Positions 24,201 through 30,136 of a stretch of 64,000 nt of DNA are shown here, piece by piece. The translations under genes and the position numbers were made by a program. Source of the DNA: Nocardioides sp. Iso805N (GTDB lineage: Bacteria > Actinomycetota > Actinomycetes > Propionibacteriales > Nocardioidaceae); the NCBI RefSeq assembly GCF_000364605.1, contig NZ_KB822583.1, positions 62,001-126,000 on the forward strand, read 5' to 3'. Under the pieces are notes generated by a model. The model saw only the letters and a program-made list of their open reading frames with translations. It was not told the origin of the DNA and did no database searches. The number at the start of each line of letters is the position of its first letter. The first letter of the stretch is position 1.

Positions 24201-24476
24201 AACGCTCAGGCACAGACGTTCCAGAAGGGCTTCACCGGCCTGCAGAAGGTCATCGGCCAGGACTCCACTGCGGCCGGCAAGGCGATCTACGGCAAGCAGA
24301 TCGACCGCCTGGAGAAGGTCACGAAGTCGATGGACAAGAACCTTACGGACATCAAGAAGGCGATCGCGCTCAAGACCAAGATCGACCACGCCTCGCGCCA
24401 GAAGGCCGCAGACAGCGTCACCAAGGGCGTCAACGGCGCTGCCTCGGGCGGCCAGAAGAAGAGGACCCACAAGTGA
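21219..24476 (+). CDS. Phage tail tape-measure protein
   Basis: 1085 residues, Ala/Gly/Ser-rich. It has a long helical N-terminus, a hydrophobic segment at about 85-130 (IGPTLVPLTAGLIPAVTGLT), further hydrophobic patches near 320-420, and extended coiled-coil regions. Near residue 749 it has PYLLAPGEEVISNRYGQADR, a motif I associate with actinophage tape-measure proteins, preceded by a PxDSGPYGDRY-like stretch. Tape-measure proteins set siphovirus tail length and help DNA entry. It is intact and the largest gene in the element, although no capsid, portal, terminase or major tail gene is present. The stop overlaps the next start (GTGA). Confidence 0.88.
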   Translation: MGVREEKVVLSLDDQFTSKMAKVVTSTALFDKTLSELDGTSTKTNKSVGDLGSDNGGIAKSGKQARSAGADIDKYSGRLSLLTRTAAAIGPTLVPLTAGLIPAVTGLTAGLGAAAGAAGVALLAFHGVGDALKAMDAYQLDPTTQNLQKMQQAMDALGPAGAQFAKFIDGLEPQIHSLQNAAREGLFPGMEQGITALLPLLPQVQRVVSGIATEMGKLSAQAGKGLTGDASFQRFFNYLETDAAPTMDAFAKATGHVASGLASLTVDMAPLTRDFSGGLEHAAESFDKWAAGLNQTQGFRDFISYVQQSGPEVAHLLEAVATAFVAIAKAAAPIGSVTLPLLTDMVNLIAKIADSPLGPLIVTFVSINSAISLATLAVGKLAAAWGGVTAAAGTAAEAEGAAAAAAGGKGAGAAGLLGSGTGRLLATAGLASWGSQSLMGKLFHANVDANQLGSSSQVNKLGRDLSLTTTSRGWFGGLGGKIQDAFPGKDGFQVAQSNVGTADQALTSMVSNGQGDQAAAIFDKITASAKKQGAAVSEVSKQFPSYTAAVKASADANGTLATSNDSATASIRNMIAAAEQQHSQMLANFDSVTAYGQAVQAAAKQAASGAKGLNQYTAAGAANRQALSGMIAAWNAQPKSIRNNVGQYNAAKEKLAEFASKMGATKLQIADLTAAMNKPRKFVVNADIGQAMDAIAKIKAEAASVPRVLRTEYIVTQTNRINKPQVHMPGSAEGSTVPKDSGPYGDRYPYLLAPGEEVISNRYGQADRHRGLLKAINAGRLANGGTAGLIGNDFNYNVSSTSTASSSSSKTTAQADAATKKLTKSQQEAAAAAKKASGELSHLRLNLSNLQGKEFKDLRSGLHDLVGKDLRLTGDSLKDLNKASKLLTKSYTAQKSALDTAKSNRDSLASTVASGLMPTLYQSSTTSTNPFSGQSAAINTPGSINATISKATAQAREFGTLLKKVQGKGISGPALEEILTDGGIDGLRIWANASNAQAQTFQKGFTGLQKVIGQDSTAAGKAIYGKQIDRLEKVTKSMDKNLTDIKKAIALKTKIDHASRQKAADSVTKGVNGAASGGQKKRTHK

Positions 24477-24658
24477 GCGATGCCTCCCTGACCTTCGGCG
24501 TCGACCAGGTCTTCGACTTCACCGAGGACTCTCCGGTACCAGCGAGCGGCTACCGGATCCAGGCGCTGACCGACAGCAGCTTCACGTTCGGCGACCCCGA
24601 GGCTGTGATCGCCTCCACCTGGACCAACTTCAACGCCGAACCGATCCGGGCGAGATGA
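24473..24658 (+). CDS. Truncated tail-gene remnant (61 residues)
   Basis: GTG 24473 overlaps the tape-measure stop, and the frame ends after 61 residues. The sequence (ASLTFGVDQVFDF ... TFGDPEAVIAST) looks like the beta-rich start of a minor/distal tail protein, the usual neighbour after a tape-measure gene. It stops abruptly before a non-coding spacer and the cargo operon. I read it as the left-over 5' end of a deleted tail module; a genuine short protein cannot be excluded. Confidence 0.5.
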   Translation: MSDASLTFGVDQVFDFTEDSPVPASGYRIQALTDSSFTFGDPEAVIASTWTNFNAEPIRAR

Positions 24659-24728
24659 GCTGACGTGATGATTGGTCCGCTACGCCGCATGCCACTGTCT
24701 ATTGCCCGAGTCATGACTCCTGTGGGGC

Positions 24729-24746
24729 CCGAAGGCTCGCCTTCGG
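24729..24746 (+). terminator. Hairpin between tail remnant and cargo operon
   Basis: CCGAAGG (24729-24735) and CCTTCGG (24740-24746) form a perfect 7-bp stem with a CTCG loop. It lies 70 bp after the tail remnant and 59 bp before the cargo operon, so it probably isolates the two transcription units. Confidence 0.5.
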
Positions 24747-24804
24747 TGGTTGGTCGAAGCTTGTCAGACCCCTGGTCTAGCGTTGATCTCTCAGCGGAAG
24801 GAGC

Positions 24805-25362
24805 GTGAGGGAGGTGGCAGGGCAGCAGAAGCATAGTTCGCGGGAACCTGAAATTCAGCGTCCGCACTGGCATCATGGCGGCGTGGGCGCCAAGCAGCTC
24901 GTTGTCACGGAGCGGTCAGACGGATCGAGGACCCTCGATGCCGTCGACCGCACACTCGGCGACCATCCTTGGGACTATGAGGACGACGAGGCGGGCACGC
25001 ATGTGCCTCGGCTTGGGACCCAAGACCTTCTGGCCGTGGGGATCGAACTTGAGGATCTCGGTTATAAGGTCACGTCAGTCGATGTTCGTGATATGCGGTT
25101 GTCGGCGCTTGATGAGGAGTCAGAGGACTTCTGGAACGATCAGATTCTTAAGGCCATTCGCCAGCACATCGCTTCGGACCCGCAATTCCTCGAATCGTTG
25201 GTTCGAGAGGTAGTTGTTGTCGGCCTCAGTGTTCGGCGACCTTCGTCGCCATTCCGGCTGACTATTCGCCGCGGCGGCGAGGTCCAGCCACAGCCGCAAG
25301 GATTCGATGACACGTACCTCGGCGATCTGCGAGAGGTCTGGAAGCACGGCGCGATCGCGTGA
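24805..25362 (+). CDS. Cargo protein A, unknown function
   Basis: Up to 185 residues from GTG 24805; GTG 24814 or GTG 24883 are alternatives. GGAAGGA upstream fits either of the first two. The protein is acidic in the middle (HPWDYEDDEAGTHVPRLGTQ) with a mixed alpha/beta C-terminal half (VTSVDVRDMRLSALDEESED; LVREVVVVGLSVR). No signal peptide, membrane segment or known catalytic motif is seen. It is the first gene of a three-gene operon (overlap GTGA with the next) in a lower-GC block of the element. Its conservation and role are unknown; a sensor or regulator for the membrane protein B is a guess. Confidence 0.6.
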   Translation: MREVAGQQKHSSREPEIQRPHWHHGGVGAKQLVVTERSDGSRTLDAVDRTLGDHPWDYEDDEAGTHVPRLGTQDLLAVGIELEDLGYKVTSVDVRDMRLSALDEESEDFWNDQILKAIRQHIASDPQFLESLVREVVVVGLSVRRPSSPFRLTIRRGGEVQPQPQGFDDTYLGDLREVWKHGAIA

Positions 25363-26003
25363 AGAACCTCCTCGGCGAGGTCGATGAGCTCGCGCGCACG
25401 CTCGCCGCCCTTCTCGCTTTCTTTCTTCTTCAGAAGCTGCAGTCTAGCCACGTTCCTAGCTGGATTGAGTTCCCGGTGACCGCGGTGGTCAGCGTGGCAG
25501 TATCGGCGGCCCTGAGTCGATGGCTGTGGCGTCGCCCATCGCTGAAGATAACTTGGAAAGCGCGCGACGTGCCCCATATCGGTCCGTCGGTTCGCATAGC
25601 CACGGGAGCAACTCGCGACGAGCGCCTCTGGTCCATAGAAGTAGTGCGCTCGCCGCCGTCGTTGCTCGGTATCGTTGCGATGAAAAGGCTTGCGGTTTCC
25701 CAGTGCGCCCTGCGGGTCAGCGTGAAGCCTTCGAATGTCTTCTACATAACGCCGGAGTACAGCACCGGAGTTGCGAACGCCACGGCAGACCCGGGCGGCG
25801 TCACCGTCCCGCTCGAAGGTCTGGACGCGGCCGGCCCAACGGTCACGGCGGAGATGGACTGGCAACCCCGAGGGAACCCTCCACGTATCATGTGCGCGCT
25901 CGCCTACGAGCTCGTAACTTCTCAAACTTCGCCCCGCTGGGCCAGATCCCTGGTAAGACTTGACCGCAACGTTGATGCGATTGAGTTGATTCGAGGGACA
26001 TAG
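25359..26003 (+). CDS. Cargo protein B: two-helix membrane protein with soluble domain
   Basis: 214 residues from GTG 25359. Two hydrophobic segments near the N-terminus (about 9-27, TLAALLAFFLLQ; about 34-53, FPVTAVVSVAVSAAL) are followed by a basic turn (RWLWRRPS) and a cytosolic, probably beta-rich domain of about 155 residues. A short N-terminal 2TM module joined to a soluble domain recalls membrane effectors of phage-defence systems, which damage the membrane on activation. I recognise no named family, so this is an analogy. It is translationally coupled on both sides: GTGA overlap upstream, and the TAG stop directly abuts the next ATG. Confidence 0.6.
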   Translation: MKNLLGEVDELARTLAALLAFFLLQKLQSSHVPSWIEFPVTAVVSVAVSAALSRWLWRRPSLKITWKARDVPHIGPSVRIATGATRDERLWSIEVVRSPPSLLGIVAMKRLAVSQCALRVSVKPSNVFYITPEYSTGVANATADPGGVTVPLEGLDAAGPTVTAEMDWQPRGNPPRIMCALAYELVTSQTSPRWARSLVRLDRNVDAIELIRGT

Positions 26004-26984
26004 ATGGTTACCACCTCTGGGCAGAGTTCGTACACGCCACTGCTGCTGCGGACCACCGCTAGCCTCGAACTGATCTCGACCGCGATGCGGTCGCAGCGGT
26101 ATGACCGTGACCCGGCCGGCGAAGGGTGGGGGTCTGTTTACGACGACACGGACGCCATCCTGGGTAAGATCACGCGCCAACGCCCGGCCGGCGGCAAGGC
26201 GGAGCTACTGACTGCCCTCGAGTCGTATCCCGACCAGGTTCGGGCTCGCTACTACTGGAACGAGTTCGACGGTTCTCAGCTGGAGTACGACGCTCAAGGA
26301 GAGGCCAGCCTGTTCCATCGTCTCCGAGCGTGTGACGTCACCTTGGCGGATACTGGAAACGAGGGCGAGTACTTCGTGCTGCTGAGCGAGAGTCAGCCTC
26401 GCCGGCTGAAGCGGGTCCTCGACGGCCTCACCGACACGATCGAGGCTGTGTCGGACGCCGTTTTCATGAATCAAGATGACAATCCGCTTTCCTTCGGGGA
26501 TGACGACTTCTTCTTGTGGGTTTTGTATCGTGCGACACACGACGCCGCCCTGAACGGCAACTTGGCTCTCGTCGAGATACGCTCGCTGAGCAACGAGAGT
26601 ATTCGATCGAGAATAACTTCCATGGGTAAGGGCGTCGATCTTTCCCGTCCCGAATTGGTCACTCTGATTTCTGACCAGTCGAACAGATTCGGGCCGGTGC
26701 GCTTCGTGGTGTGGTCCGAAGATCTTCAACTGACCTTGTATCTACAGATCAAGAAGTCGGGCGAGTTCAGCATCTATCGCGGCGACAGTTACTACGATGA
26801 CCCGGATATGTTCGACCTGCCGGAGGAAGAGCAGCGCCTGCGCCTCCTTCAGGATGCGGCTTTCCATGTGATCCCCGAGCTGAAGCATCTGTATTCTCTC
26901 GATGCTGAATGGCGAGACACGAACCGGGCTGATTTCTATGCCTACGCGAAGAGCGCCATGAAGGCCTACATGGAGTCGCTTTGA
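26004..26984 (+). CDS. Cargo protein C, unknown function
   Basis: 326 residues, starting at the ATG directly after the stop of protein B. It is soluble, acidic and mixed alpha/beta (YFVLLSESQPRRLKRVL; DDDFFLWVLYRATHD; RFVVWSEDLQLTLYLQIKKS; a helical C-terminus). No nuclease, NTPase, protease or nucleotidyltransferase motif is evident. Base composition is plainly lower in GC than the host genes and than the element's phage genes. It ends the cargo operon, with a hairpin 27 bp downstream. A role in defence or host interaction is inferred only from its cargo position. Confidence 0.6.
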   Translation: MVTTSGQSSYTPLLLRTTASLELISTAMRSQRYDRDPAGEGWGSVYDDTDAILGKITRQRPAGGKAELLTALESYPDQVRARYYWNEFDGSQLEYDAQGEASLFHRLRACDVTLADTGNEGEYFVLLSESQPRRLKRVLDGLTDTIEAVSDAVFMNQDDNPLSFGDDDFFLWVLYRATHDAALNGNLALVEIRSLSNESIRSRITSMGKGVDLSRPELVTLISDQSNRFGPVRFVVWSEDLQLTLYLQIKKSGEFSIYRGDSYYDDPDMFDLPEEEQRLRLLQDAAFHVIPELKHLYSLDAEWRDTNRADFYAYAKSAMKAYMESL

Positions 26985-27010
26985 GTCCAACTGCGCTTAG
27001 CTCAACGATC

Positions 27011-27030
27011 GGCGGCTGAAACCCGCCGCC
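27011..27030. terminator. Hairpin between convergent cargo and ParB-like genes
   Basis: GGCGGC (27011-27016) and GCCGCC (27025-27030) form a 6-bp stem between the convergent ends of cargo gene C (26984) and the ParB-like gene (27035). It is likely a bidirectional terminator. Confidence 0.5.
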
Positions 27031-27034
27031 TGCG

Positions 27035-27856
27035 TCACCGAGGCTCCGGGAAGTTCTCGGGCGTCAGGCCGCCCTTGGGCAACTGGAGCTTGCTGCGACG
27101 CTCGTCGGCACGGTGGGCGTTCCAGGCGTAGATCGCGAGTGCGAGCGCATCGGTCTCGTTGACGCGTCCTCCGCCGACGCGCATCTTGACGATGCGGTTG
27201 CGCAGGGCTGCGATGGGATCATCGGCGCTTAGGCCATCACCATCGGCTGCTCGAGCAAGGAACCACTCGGCGTCGTCGGGGTCCAGATCGCTGAACAGCC
27301 AGTGGCACAGGCCGATCACGGACGCCGGTAGCAGTGACCGGCTGGCGAGCTTGGAGGCGATCTCTGCCGACGTCCGGATGCGCGGGTTCTCGTTGATGAA
27401 GATGTTCATCTCCAGGGGAGTGGGGCGCAGGGATCCGGTGTTCGTGCGCACGCCGCGGACCCACATGGCCGCGCGTCGCGTGACAGCGGCCAGAGTGGGG
27501 CTGTTGTCCTCGCCCTGGAGCTTGAGTGCGTCGGCGTAGCTGCGCTTCGTGCCGGCGTCCACGGTGGCCATGACGCCGGCGGGCAGGCCTTTGATCACGA
27601 TCATGGGCACGGTGACGTCTGCTGCGATGACGGCGGAGAGCCTGTGTTGTCCGTCGAGCAGGTGGCCGGTGTCGTCGATCTTGACGGACTCGCCGTTGAG
27701 GAGCCAGCGGCCGGCGAGCATGTCGCGGGCGTAGGCGTCGACCATGCCTTTGCGCAGGTTGCGGTTGTTCGGGTTCCGGTAGAGCCAGGTCTGCGCGAGC
27801 GTGGGAGTGACATCGATGATCTCGACGCTCGGGGGAGTGGCGGTGTTGGTGGCCAT
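27035..27856 (-). CDS. ParB/Srx-fold-like protein
   Basis: 273 residues from ATG 27856. The motif GHLLDGQHRLSAVI (about 65-78) matches the G-x-H-R core of the ParB/Srx nuclease-like fold seen in phage and plasmid proteins. It is preceded by WLLNGESVKIDDT and followed by VPMIVIKGL. The rest is helical. Related proteins are common in actinophages, with no settled function; DNA binding, partition or DNA modification are possibilities. An alternative start at 27991 overlaps the previous gene and adds 45 Pro/Arg-rich residues, but a 12-bp-arm palindrome lies there, so 27856 is preferred. It is the last gene of the leftward operon. Confidence 0.7.
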   Translation of the reverse strand: MATNTATPPSVEIIDVTPTLAQTWLYRNPNNRNLRKGMVDAYARDMLAGRWLLNGESVKIDDTGHLLDGQHRLSAVIAADVTVPMIVIKGLPAGVMATVDAGTKRSYADALKLQGEDNSPTLAAVTRRAAMWVRGVRTNTGSLRPTPLEMNIFINENPRIRTSAEIASKLASRSLLPASVIGLCHWLFSDLDPDDAEWFLARAADGDGLSADDPIAALRNRIVKMRVGGGRVNETDALALAIYAWNAHRADERRSKLQLPKGGLTPENFPEPR

Positions 27857-27887
27857 AGTTCGTCCGTTCTGTAGGTCGGGCAGAGGT

Positions 27888-27915
27888 CCCGGAAGTGCAG
27901 TTCTGCACTTCCGGG
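27888..27915 (-). promoter_or_regulatory. Perfect 12-bp-arm palindrome in the ParB-like leader
   Basis: CCCGGAAGTGCA (27888-27899) and TGCACTTCCGGG (27904-27915) are exact inverted repeats with a 4-nt centre. It lies 32-59 bp upstream of the ParB-like start, so it is a candidate operator (possibly for that protein itself) or an attenuator hairpin. Confidence 0.55.
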
Positions 27916-27987
27916 AGGCACGGGCAGCGCCCGCCCAGACACGGGGCGGGCGCGTTGGTGGGTCGCGGGCAGGGAGGAGGTAGCGGG

Positions 27988-28212
27988 TCATCGACGACCA
28001 CCCTTGAGGCGGGGTAGTTCTTGGCGGAGAAGGTGAGGAAGGCGCCGGATCTCGGCCGGCGTGAGGCCGCGGTCCAGGAGGAGTAGCGGCCGTCCGGGTC
28101 TCGGGACCAACATCATGCGCTCCTCGAGGTCGTCGACCCAGCGCACGCGGACGCCTGGGTCAACTGTCAACTTCTTGACAGCTGGGCGCAGCTCGAACAC
28201 CTGGGCGGTCAT
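27988..28212 (-). CDS. Small element protein, unknown function
   Basis: 74 residues, rich in Arg, Leu and Pro (LLLLDRGLTPAEIRRLPHLL). The C-terminal half is amphipathic helix and there is no membrane-length segment. Its start overlaps the previous stop by 4 bp. Patterns like VPRPGRPLLLLDRGLT are seen in small ORFs of actinobacterial integrative elements, but no function is established. Confidence 0.55.
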   Translation of the reverse strand: MTAQVFELRPAVKKLTVDPGVRVRWVDDLEERMMLVPRPGRPLLLLDRGLTPAEIRRLPHLLRQELPRLKGGRR

Positions 28213-28625
28213 CGTGCTACCCCGGTACTCGTGCGTCTTTCAGCGGGTCGGCTTCGTGTCGCGACGGGTTGTTCCGACATTCGGTTGCCGGAGTCGACGA
28301 TGTCGCAAGCCCGGATCAAGGCCTCGCCGAGGCGCCTCGCGTCCTCCACCTGCAGGCCCAGATCGCAGACGAACCCAGGGTGCACATTGTCTGCATAGAT
28401 CTCGAGCCAATCGCCGTCTGCGTCGAAGTCGTACCGCTTCGCCTCGATCCAGACGTCGATCTCCTCGGCATCACGGTCGCCGTCGTACCGCGGCCTCCAG
28501 CGATCGACCGAACGCCGATGCATAACGCCCTGGTCGTCGGGATGCAGGGGGCGGCCTTGGTAAGCGCGGTCGTCGTGGTGCTCGGCGCCGCACCACGGCG
28601 GGCAGATGTCGCCGCGGAGTGTCAT
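28209..28625 (-). CDS. DUF6907-like protein (CPPWC motif)
   Basis: The 138-residue protein begins MTLRGDICPPWCGAEHHDD, the C-P-P-W-C ... H motif typical of DUF6907-type domains in actinobacterial phage and plasmid proteins. A later segment (DNVHPGFVCDLGLQVEDARR and the GEALIRACD helix) matches the usual second half. It probably binds zinc; the function is unknown. A second, longer protein of the same kind is encoded two genes upstream (28936-29460), so the operon carries two paralogues. Confidence 0.7.
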   Translation of the reverse strand: MTLRGDICPPWCGAEHHDDRAYQGRPLHPDDQGVMHRRSVDRWRPRYDGDRDAEEIDVWIEAKRYDFDADGDWLEIYADNVHPGFVCDLGLQVEDARRLGEALIRACDIVDSGNRMSEQPVATRSRPAERRTSTGVAR

Positions 28626-28939
28626 CGCGTCGCCTCTACTTCGTTCATGGCGGCGCTTGCGCCCGCCAGCGCGTCGAGCGCTGCTCTCGTCGCAGTTAGA
28701 ACGTCGATTGCCCGGTCAAGCTCTAGGCGAGGGTCGTTGGGCAGGTTCTCGTCGATCAGTACCTGGTCGAACCAGCCATCGATATCCAGTCGGACCGCGA
28801 TGACCTGAGGCAGGTCGCGGCCGACCGGCTCGTTGAGCATCTGGCGCATTGCGAGTCCTGTCGGCGCCACGCGATAGGCGACGCCTCGATCGTCGGCCTC
28901 ATCCGCCAGCACGAAGTCGGATACCTGCTTGATCCTCAT
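28622..28939 (-). CDS. Element protein of unknown function
   Basis: 105 residues from ATG 28939 (overlapping the previous stop, TCAT on this strand). It starts MRIKQVSDFVLADEADDRG and ends in a long Ala/Leu-rich helix (LDRAIDVLTATRAALDALAG). No cysteines, membrane segment or named motif is present. It sits between two DUF6907-like genes with 4-bp overlaps at both ends, suggesting stoichiometric co-expression. Confidence 0.6.
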   Translation of the reverse strand: MRIKQVSDFVLADEADDRGVAYRVAPTGLAMRQMLNEPVGRDLPQVIAVRLDIDGWFDQVLIDENLPNDPRLELDRAIDVLTATRAALDALAGASAAMNEVEATR

Positions 28940-29460
28940 CGCTGCGCCTCCAGCCACTCGGCGAGTCGGAGCGCGTCTGTGGCCAGTCGCCTTAGGCCGC
29001 CGACGCCTTCATAGTCCGCTGCGCGAAGGAGGGGCTTGAGTACCAGCTCGCTGACCGGCCCGTAGTCCTCGCCCGTGATCTCCAAAGAACCGGACCGTGC
29101 GGCATGAACAAACGGAAGGCCTCCACGCTCACCGGGGCGGTGGTTGCTGACGGTGCACCATGGCGGACATAGGGAGCCGCGCGCAGCCAGGTTTGCGCGG
29201 GCCTCTCGTAGTTGAGCCTCTTGCCACTCCCGACTCGACATCGGTCTTGTGCCGACGGATTCCAGGTTCTGCTCGGTGGCCTCCTCGCAACCAATCTCCC
29301 CGTCTCTGTCGCTGTGGTCGCCGTCGTGGCCCTTGTCCAGCGTGCACACGAACGGCAGCCCGCTCACGTGGTCGTCCTCGACGCGGTGCAGGCAAGGCTC
29401 CCCGGCCTCCCCGGCCTCCTCGGTGGCTTCCCGGCCACCGACCAGAGATACTGCTGTCAT
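28936..29460 (-). CDS. DUF6907-like protein, longer paralogue
   Basis: 174 residues from ATG 29460. The N-terminal half has a Cys/His-containing segment (EPCLHRVEDDHVSGLPFVCT, then KGHDGDH and IGCEE) typical of small actinophage zinc proteins. The second half starts GSLCPPWCTVSNHRPGE, the DUF6907-type motif, and ends with a helical LATDALRLAEWLEAQR. It is the first gene of the leftward operon; its promoter must lie in 29461-29604. The same frame continues upstream into antisense of the cpaF 3' part, which is a shadow. Confidence 0.7.
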   Translation of the reverse strand: MTAVSLVGGREATEEAGEAGEPCLHRVEDDHVSGLPFVCTLDKGHDGDHSDRDGEIGCEEATEQNLESVGTRPMSSREWQEAQLREARANLAARGSLCPPWCTVSNHRPGERGGLPFVHAARSGSLEITGEDYGPVSELVLKPLLRAADYEGVGGLRRLATDALRLAEWLEAQR

Positions 29461-29490
29461 GGTTCTACGTCCTTCCTGACGTGGTTCCTC

Positions 29491-29523
29491 GGCCTCGCTG
29501 GTCCTGCATGACCAGTCGAGGCC
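29491..29523. other. Hairpin near the right end of the element
   Basis: GGCCTCGCTGGTC (29491-29503) pairs with GACCAGTCGAGGCC (29510-29523) apart from one bulged T. It lies in the 5' leader of the leftward operon, about 30 bp before its first start codon, and could be a leader structure or insulator at the element end. The remaining spacer to the right core holds only the attP half-site. Confidence 0.45.
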
Positions 29524-29602
29524 GTTCTCATTTCGAGGGTGCGCCGACTGCCTCAAAGTTCGCGAGAGACACGCCGACTCAGTCTGTGGTTCATCTGGGT
29601 TT

Positions 29603-30136
29603 GTGTTGCGCTTCCCGCACCCGGACTGGGTGGCGTTGCAGACCCGACAGGCCGGTCTCGAGGGCACCGGCGAGGTCAAGCTTCGCGATCTGGTGAAGGA
29701 GTCCCTGCGGATGCGACCCAGCCGCATCATCGTGGGCGAGGTGAGGGCCGAGGAGTGCCTCGATCTGCTGTTGGCGCTCAACAGCGGCATCCCCGGGATG
29801 TGCACCCTGCACGCCAACAGCGGGCGCGAGGCGTTGGTCAAGATGTGCACGTTGCCGCTGCTGGCCGGGGAGAACATCAGTCCCCGTTTCGTCATCCCGA
29901 CGGTCGCGGCGAGTGTCGATCTCGTGGTGCACCTCGGCATGGATGCGCGGGGCGTGCGCAGGGTCAACGAGATCGTCGCCGTACCGGGTCGGGTCGAGAA
30001 CGACGTGATCGAGACGGCGCCGATCTTCGAACGACACGGCACCGAGCTCCGCCGTGCCAGTGGGATGCCGCCGCGCCCCGAGCGGTATGAGCGTGCTGGC
30101 GTCGACCTGCACGTCCTTCTCGCCGGAGCGCGCTGA
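29603..30136 (+). CDS. cpaF: CpaF/TadA pilus ATPase, 3' part
   Basis: Host homology begins at the right core (29605-29616) with LRFPHPDWVALQTRQAG and continues through the catalytic second half: LRMRPSRIIVGEVRAEECLD (Walker B type), GMCTLHANSGREALVKM (His box) and a C-terminal domain. A GTG at 29603 could start this fragment, but without the N-terminal domain and Walker A it should be inactive. In frame with 15520 it completes a 424-residue ATPase. The stop overlaps the tadB start by 1 bp (TGATG), confirming the original operon. Confidence 0.9.
   Translation: MLRFPHPDWVALQTRQAGLEGTGEVKLRDLVKESLRMRPSRIIVGEVRAEECLDLLLALNSGIPGMCTLHANSGREALVKMCTLPLLAGENISPRFVIPTVAASVDLVVHLGMDARGVRRVNEIVAVPGRVENDVIETAPIFERHGTELRRASGMPPRPERYERAGVDLHVLLAGAR
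29605..29616 (+). repeat. attR core
   Basis: GTTGCGCTTCCC is identical to 15509-15520. On its left is element DNA with GTCTGT at 29582-29587, the partner of ACAGAC at the other end in the rebuilt attP. On its right, cpaF resumes. Confidence 0.85.

Larger units (their letters stand above)
15509..29616 (+). mobile_element. 14.1-kb serine-integrase element inserted in cpaF
   Basis: The element is bounded by two copies of the 12-bp core GTTGCGCTTCCC (15509-15520 and 29605-29616), 14,096 bp apart. It contains a large serine recombinase right after the left core, a replication-type gene with iterons, an excisionase-like HTH gene, a lone tape-measure gene, a three-gene cargo operon, and a reverse-strand operon with ParB-like and DUF6907-like genes. 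No capsid, portal, protease or terminase gene is visible, so it is either a defective prophage or a phage satellite/integrative element. Excision between the cores rebuilds cpaF exactly. Base composition in the cargo part is clearly lower in GC than the host genes. Confidence 0.9.
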
